From Planctomycetota bacterium (GTDB taxonomy: Bacteria; Planctomycetota; GCA-002687715), in contig SIAO01000010.1 in NCBI GenBank assembly GCA_009691765.1, positions 31,504 through 95,503 of the forward strand: a stretch of 64,000 bases of DNA, in the 5' to 3' direction. Numbering within the stretch: the first letter of the stretch is position 1; each line of letters begins with the position of its first letter. This document shows positions 59,067 through 64,000 of the stretch, piece after piece. A model generated the notes under the pieces. That model made no database searches. It was not told where the DNA came from and was given only the letters and a program-made list of their open reading frames with translations. Position numbers and translations under genes: made by a program.

Positions 59067-59711
59067 ATGCAGGAGAGGTTAGGACAGTCGAGCGTGCTCT
59101 TCGCCGCGTTCGCAGCAGGCGCAGCCGTGATGCTCGCGGAAATGACTGCGCCGCGTGCGGTGGCCCCACTGTTCGGCACTAGCTGGCGCATCTGGGTGAC
59201 CATCATCGCTGGCACCATGCTGGCCATGGCGCTCGGCTACTACCTCGCAGCGCGCACACGCCCGGAACGCGTCACGCTGCGACGCCTCGCGACACTCTTG
59301 ACCGCCTCCGGCCTCTTGGCTGTGCCCGCAGCGTTTCTGGTGGCGCCCGTCGGCCGCTTGTTGTTGCCCGCGCCTGTGCCGCTCGCGCAACTCCTCGTTG
59401 TCGATGATGGCTCGCGCGCTTGTCTCCTCGTCGTGGCTTTGCTCTTCATGCCTTCCGCCGCGTGCCTCGCCGCAGTGGCACCGATCTGTGCACGCTTACG
59501 CGAAACGCCGCAGCGCGACGCAGGCAGTGCCGCCGGACAAGTGTTGGCCGCCGGAACCCTTGGTTCCATCCTCGGCACGCTGGCGCCAACGTACTGGTTG
59601 CTCGATGGCGTTGGGGTGCGCATGACCTTGCTCAGCGGCACTGCATTGCCGCTCCTCGCCGCCGGCTGCGTGCTGATCGCGGCTCAGTCGCCCGTTTCGC
59701 GCAAGGCCTGA
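59067..59711 (+). CDS. Membrane protein resembling the N-terminal TM domain of spermidine-synthase-like fusions
   Basis: FAAFAAGAAVMLAEMTAPRAVAPLFGTSWRIWVTIIAGTMLAMALGYYLAAR; six or so TM helices; no synthase domain follows. Confidence 0.6.
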   Translation: MQERLGQSSVLFAAFAAGAAVMLAEMTAPRAVAPLFGTSWRIWVTIIAGTMLAMALGYYLAARTRPERVTLRRLATLLTASGLLAVPAAFLVAPVGRLLLPAPVPLAQLLVVDDGSRACLLVVALLFMPSAACLAAVAPICARLRETPQRDAGSAAGQVLAAGTLGSILGTLAPTYWLLDGVGVRMTLLSGTALPLLAAGCVLIAAQSPVSRKA

Positions 59712-61351
59712 AGGAACTGCTCTTCGCGTTGTTCCAACGTTCGCGCGCCAATGATGCAACCGGCTACGGCCAAGAGCGCACACACTGCGAGCACCGCTGG
59801 CAGTGTCAACGCGAAGGACCACGACGGCAACAAGCGACCAACCCAAGGGAAATCCATCAGTGGTGCGAGTGCGAGCGCCGTCAACAAACCTGACACCGCA
59901 AGCTCAGGAAGAAAGCAGAAGAGCTTCACAAAAGTCGTGACGCAACCTTGGCCCTGTCCGGCTTTCACGGCGCGTTTGCGATCGGCACTCGCAATGGGGT
60001 ACGGCCAACGCGTGGAAAACACTGCTCCAACTGCCACGGCCAGCGTGTGAAAGATCACCACACCCAAAGCCACTGCGGGCCAGGCATACAGCATGCACAA
60101 CGGATCGCCACCAAGAGTGCCCAGCAGCAACAACAACAGCGCAGCAAGCACGAGATCAATCGGAATACACATCCCGAGCACGGCCAACATGCGACCAGCT
60201 ACAAGTTGCGTTCGCGGCGCAGGCGACAGCATGAGCAATGTGAGTCCTTTGCCGTCGGCTCCGAAAAGCCCATGGTGAAACCCTGCGCGTGCCAACACGA
60301 ACATCGCAGGCAGCCACCAGACGAACCAAGGATTCTGTTCGTCACCATCGGTGCGCACGCCCATGAATACCCACGGCAAGCAGATGAACACCACTTGTTG
60401 CAACCACTGCATGCGCAATTGTGGGTCGCGCCAAAGCAGGCGCAGATGCAACAAGAAACCGGCGCCAACGATCGGAGATAGGAATGGAACTTCGACGGAC
60501 TCCGAGTTCATCACCGGCGCGGTCGATGGCGGTTCTGCTTCGCCGTCCAGCATGCGTTGCAAGCGTGCAGCACCGAAGCGGAACGCCAGCACACCGGTCA
60601 GCAGCGTGAATCCAATGCGCAAGGATGCCAAGCCACCGAACTCGCCGCGCCAGATGTCGAGCAAGCCGGCGGTGGGCAACCATGTGAAGAATGCTGGCGC
60701 TTTCATTTGCGCCAACTCCTGCATGCGCCCTGGTTCGATGTAGTTCACATCGAGCAAGCGAAATCCAACGTAGGCGCTGATGCCAACGAAACTACCGAGC
60801 ACCACGGCGAAATCGCGCATACGACGACGCGTCATGGCGGTAGACATCAAGAAGAAGATCGCGAGAGAGACGAGATGCCCGAGAGCCAGCGCCGCGAACA
60901 CACACAACAAGCGCCCGAGCATCACGAACGCACCGCCACCCTGCGCCACCATGACTCCCAAAGGCGAAGCGGCGTAAAGCGGCGTCATCACCGAGATCAT
61001 CCCTGCAAGCAGCATGGCCGCGAAAACTTCTTTCGCAGCAACCGGAAGGTGCATGATGCGCCCGACATCAAAGAACTCAGACACCGCCATGCCCACGAGC
61101 GTCAGCACACACTGCGCAATGAAGATCGAACCGAAAGCGCTGGCAAGCAGTGAATCGCCCAACTCTGGGTTGCGACTCACACCAAACGCTGTGCCGACTG
61201 CGAAAAGCGCCGCGACTAGGAGCAACACAAAATTCACGGCCAGTGTGAATGCGAACGCCACAGGCTTCGCCGAGCGCGAGCGAAACAACAAGCGCAGCCG
61301 TAGCCCAAGCAGAATCTGACAGCGCTGCAACGCGCTGGGGGCGTGGATCAC
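59684..61351 (-). CDS. ABC transporter permease (GTG start overlapping the ATPase stop)
   Basis: About 12 TM segments over 555 aa; GTGA overlap with the upstream ATPase gene. Confidence 0.8.
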   Translation of the reverse strand: MIHAPSALQRCQILLGLRLRLLFRSRSAKPVAFAFTLAVNFVLLLVAALFAVGTAFGVSRNPELGDSLLASAFGSIFIAQCVLTLVGMAVSEFFDVGRIMHLPVAAKEVFAAMLLAGMISVMTPLYAASPLGVMVAQGGGAFVMLGRLLCVFAALALGHLVSLAIFFLMSTAMTRRRMRDFAVVLGSFVGISAYVGFRLLDVNYIEPGRMQELAQMKAPAFFTWLPTAGLLDIWRGEFGGLASLRIGFTLLTGVLAFRFGAARLQRMLDGEAEPPSTAPVMNSESVEVPFLSPIVGAGFLLHLRLLWRDPQLRMQWLQQVVFICLPWVFMGVRTDGDEQNPWFVWWLPAMFVLARAGFHHGLFGADGKGLTLLMLSPAPRTQLVAGRMLAVLGMCIPIDLVLAALLLLLLGTLGGDPLCMLYAWPAVALGVVIFHTLAVAVGAVFSTRWPYPIASADRKRAVKAGQGQGCVTTFVKLFCFLPELAVSGLLTALALAPLMDFPWVGRLLPSWSFALTLPAVLAVCALLAVAGCIIGARTLEQREEQFLQALRETGD

Positions 61352-62136
61352 AGGAAGTCCACCCCATTGTGCGCCGTGCGTGTGCCGCCAGCGAGATGCA
61401 CGAACACATCTTCGAGGCTGGCTTGTTCGCCGAGGCCCGATTGCATGCGCACTTCGGTCAGCGTGCCACACACGCGCAAGCGCCCTTCCGTGATGATCGC
61501 GATGCGTGTGCAGAGCTTTTCCACCAACTCCAGCACGTGCGACGAGAAGAACACCGTGACGCCACGGTTCACCGCGTCCGTGAGCACCCCGCGGATGGCG
61601 CGCACCGTCACCGCATCGATGCCGTTAAAGGGTTCATCGAGGAACAAGAGTTTGGGCCCATGCAGCAAGGCTGCCGCCAACGCCACTTTCTTGCGCATGC
61701 CCATGGAAAAATCCATCAACAGGCGTGAGCGATCGGCTTGAGCCAGTTCCATCAACTCAAACAGGGCTTCTGTGCGGCGGCGACCCTCGTCAGGGACCAG
61801 TCCGTGCAAGCGCGCCACCAGAGCCAGCATTTCGCGCGGCGTCAGGCGCTCGTACAGCGCAGGCTCTTCAGGCAGCACACCGATGCGGCGACGCAGCTCC
61901 ATCGTTTCTCGGGTGCAATCGAGGCCGAGCACCTGCGCGCTTCCCGATGTGGGCTTCAAGAGCCCGCAGAGCATGCGAAGCGTGGTGGACTTCCCCGCTC
62001 CATTGGGCCCAAGAAACCCAAAGAACTCTCCAGCGCGCACTTCCAAGTCCAACGGCAACACCGCAGGTTTGCCTCCAAACTCACGGCTCAAGCCCTGGGT
62101 TTTCACGACTAACGGTGCTGCGAGTCCGTCATGCAT
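61348..62136 (-). CDS. ABC transporter ATP-binding protein
   Basis: GFLGPNGAGKSTTLRMLCGLLKPTSG, MDFSMGMRKKVALAAALLHGPKLLFLDEPFNGID. Confidence 0.95.
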   Translation of the reverse strand: MHDGLAAPLVVKTQGLSREFGGKPAVLPLDLEVRAGEFFGFLGPNGAGKSTTLRMLCGLLKPTSGSAQVLGLDCTRETMELRRRIGVLPEEPALYERLTPREMLALVARLHGLVPDEGRRRTEALFELMELAQADRSRLLMDFSMGMRKKVALAAALLHGPKLLFLDEPFNGIDAVTVRAIRGVLTDAVNRGVTVFFSSHVLELVEKLCTRIAIITEGRLRVCGTLTEVRMQSGLGEQASLEDVFVHLAGGTRTAHNGVDFL

Positions 62137-62199
62137 GGACGAATCCTCCCTTGTGCACGACGCTTGTCAATCCGGGCCCTGCGCCGATAGTGTCAAGGC

Positions 62200-63483
62200 A
62201 TGGAAGTTGTCATCCGCGGCACTGGGGAGTGGGCGACGCTTGACACCGGCGTTGCTGGCCCGCGTAACGCAACGCAGTTGGCTGATGCCGGGCTTCGTCA
62301 TGGTGCCAGCGTGCATGTGCGTGACGGTGTGGTCATCGCCGTCGGCGAGCCGGATGAATGGCCGCGCGCGCTTCCGCACCTGCCGCTGATTGATCTCGGC
62401 GACCTGTTGGTCACGCCGGGTTTCGTGGACCCGCATACCCACCCTGTGTTTGCCGCCACCCGCGAAGACGAATTCGAACTGCGCTGCCGCGGCGTGAGCT
62501 ACGAGGAGATTGCGCGGCGCGGCGGTGGCATCCGCAACAGCGCGCGCAAGTTACGCAATGTGCCGCCGAAGCAAATGCTCGCCGCTGTGCTGGAGCGCGC
62601 CGATAGCTTCCTCTTGCACGGCACGACAACCATCGAAGCCAAGAGTGGCTACGGGCTTTCGCTCGAATCCGAACTCGCATCGCTCCGCGCCATCCGTGAT
62701 GCGCAAAGCGCCCATGCGCTTGACTTCGTGCCGACATTCCTTGGCGCGCACGAAATCCCAGATGAATACCGCAGTGATCGCGAAGGCTACATTCGTTTGT
62801 TGATTGACGAGATGTTGCCGCAGATCGCGCGCGAAGGTCTCGCTGAGGCCTGCGATGTGTTTTGCGAAGCCCATGTGTTCAGCGTGGAAGAAGCGCGACG
62901 CATCTTGCTCGCCGCACGCGCCCTCGGTTTGCAACTGAAATTACACGCCGACGAAATTCGCCCGATTGGCGGCGCAGGGCTCGCGGCCGAACTGCACGCG
63001 CTCAGCGCCGATCATCTCGTGGTGGCGTCACAGCGCGATCTCGAAGCCATGCGTGACGCAGGTGTGGTGGCGGTATTGCTGCCTGCCACATCGCTGTTTT
63101 TGAATCTGCCGCAAGACGCACCGGGGCGCAGCATGCTCGAGCTTGGTCTCGCACCAGCGTTGGCCACAGATTTTAATCCGGGTTCCTCGCCCACGCGCAA
63201 TATGTCGTTGGTGCTCTCGCTCGCCTGCATCAAGTACGGCATGAGCGCGGCGCAAGCTCTGGGCGCCGCAACATGGAACGCCGCACACGCCATCGGACGC
63301 GGCGGACGCATCGGCGCCATCGCGCCAGGATTCTTCGCCGACATCACCGCCTTCAACCTCGCCAACCTCGCTTCTCTTCCGTATCACTTCGGTGAGAACC
63401 GTGTTGACACGGTGATCAAGCGCGGGGTGCCCGTGGTGCGTGCGGCACATTTGTTGCCGACGGCACGCAACAGTCCTTGCTGA
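62200..63483 (+). CDS. hutI: Imidazolonepropionase
   Basis: LLVTPGFVDPHTHPVFAATREDEFELRCRGVSYEEIARRGGGI, GTTTIEAKSGYGLSLESE, KLHADEI, LATDFNPGSSPTRNM. Confidence 0.96.
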   Translation: MEVVIRGTGEWATLDTGVAGPRNATQLADAGLRHGASVHVRDGVVIAVGEPDEWPRALPHLPLIDLGDLLVTPGFVDPHTHPVFAATREDEFELRCRGVSYEEIARRGGGIRNSARKLRNVPPKQMLAAVLERADSFLLHGTTTIEAKSGYGLSLESELASLRAIRDAQSAHALDFVPTFLGAHEIPDEYRSDREGYIRLLIDEMLPQIAREGLAEACDVFCEAHVFSVEEARRILLAARALGLQLKLHADEIRPIGGAGLAAELHALSADHLVVASQRDLEAMRDAGVVAVLLPATSLFLNLPQDAPGRSMLELGLAPALATDFNPGSSPTRNMSLVLSLACIKYGMSAAQALGAATWNAAHAIGRGGRIGAIAPGFFADITAFNLANLASLPYHFGENRVDTVIKRGVPVVRAAHLLPTARNSPC

Positions 63484-63820
63484 TTTCTCAAGATTCGCAA
63501 GAAATCAGAACGATTCTGCTGCAGAGCACGAATCGGCGCTGTATGTTGTTCATGCCCCTGATGAGGGGGCCGTGATGTTGCTGGGGTCGCCCGGCAACAT
63601 CGGGACTGGAGTGCTTCCGACGCGCTTATTTTGGCATCGGAAGTTGGCCCAGACCCCGCGTGGCTCCGCGCTTGACGCGGTGCGGCGCGCCGGTCGCAGG
63701 AAAGGAGGTGATGATTGAAATTTTGTGAATCGCGGAGGTGTCCCTCCTAAGGCCGACGGGCCTTGCAGGGAAACCTGACTGATGCCGACCAGCATGTCTT
63801 TGCTGGTCGGTCTTTTTATT
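63484..63820 (+). ncRNA. Candidate structured RNA / leader region ending in an intrinsic terminator
   Basis: Consecutive hairpins: GATGTTGC..GCAACATC (63574-63601), CTTCCGA..TCGGAAG (63614-63643), GGAGG-TGTC-CCTCC (63734-63747), AAGGCC-GACG-GGCCTT (63749-63764), CAGG-GAAA-CCTG (63766-63777), then a 10-bp terminator. Confidence 0.5.
63785..63820 (+). terminator. Intrinsic terminator/attenuator
   Basis: Perfect 10-bp stem CCGACCAGCA-TGTCTT-TGCTGGTCGG followed by TCTTTTTATT. Confidence 0.85.
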
Positions 63821-64000
63821 GGCGTGGGGCAAACGCACCAATGCTGCGCGCCGACGGATTGGGTTCTGTGGGGCGATGGCGCTGTGCTGCACGGTAGCGA
63901 AGGCCTGAATCGACTTCATTCGTGGGGACTCGACTTCGCAGCAATGTGGGCACCGTCTGGCACAACATGGCATCCGTCGCTCTATGCGGGATGGGCCAAG
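63794..64000 (+). CDS. Partial hypothetical CDS running off the right edge
   Basis: Open frame from ATG 63794 (or GTG 63824) to the window end: MSLLVGLFIGVGQTHQCCAPTDWVLWGDGAVLHGSEGLNRLHSWGLDFAAMWAPSGTTWHPSLYAGWAK. Confidence 0.4.
   Translation, partial: MSLLVGLFIGVGQTHQCCAPTDWVLWGDGAVLHGSEGLNRLHSWGLDFAAMWAPSGTTWHPSLYAGWAK

Noticed and set aside
57892-59082. 396-aa plus-strand ORF
   Set aside because: Antisense to ettA; His/Leu-rich shadow of conserved ABC-F codons.
63749-63764. Guanidine-II (mini-ykkC) riboswitch from the ACGG-containing hairpin loop
   Set aside because: Guanidine-II requires two hairpins with ACGR loops; only one such loop is present and the neighbour has a GAAA loop.
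1-64000. tRNA/rRNA genes, CRISPR arrays, transposases, prophage genes
   Set aside because: Looked for T-loop GTTCGA-type patterns, regular direct repeats and integrase/transposase motifs; none convincing by eye.

Overview
High-GC bacterial chromosomal window of about 50 genes. The gene content looks planctomycete-like: a DUF1501 plus DUF1549/DUF1553 cytochrome pair, a Ser/Thr kinase fused to a SUMF/FGE domain, and many signal-peptide proteins with low-complexity secreted architectures. Recognisable loci include a polar-lipid cluster (plsY-gpsA-MGDG-synthase-like), korAB, thyA-folA, a glycan-degradation group (GH29 fucosidase, sialate O-acetylesterase, GH2), a tightly coupled rhomboid-aguA-aguB-HEAT operon, a HADH-ECH fusion with a thiolase, ispG, an EttA-like ABC-F protein, an ABC exporter and hutI. 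The most notable observation is at 31910..32470 (-). Three short same-frame ORFs there are best read as ONE tandem heavy-metal-associated (HMA) domain protein interrupted by two in-frame TGA codons. The second TGA sits at the first Cys of the HMA metal-binding loop and the first is close to it. Each TGA is followed by a 7-bp hairpin with an identical CGUGA loop, which is bSECIS-like. This suggests an unannotated double-selenocysteine HMA protein. Other points of interest are a MoxR-type AAA+ plus TIKI/EreA/ChaN-like two-gene cassette, a 44/46-identical inverted intergenic repeat pair, a heavily structured leader/terminator region at 63484-63820 with a 12-nt complement to the 16S 3' end, and two frame-disrupted genes (an SGNH hydrolase and a GAF-GGDEF remnant). 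No tRNA, rRNA, CRISPR array or transposase was identified. All family assignments come from reading motifs by eye; no database search was run.
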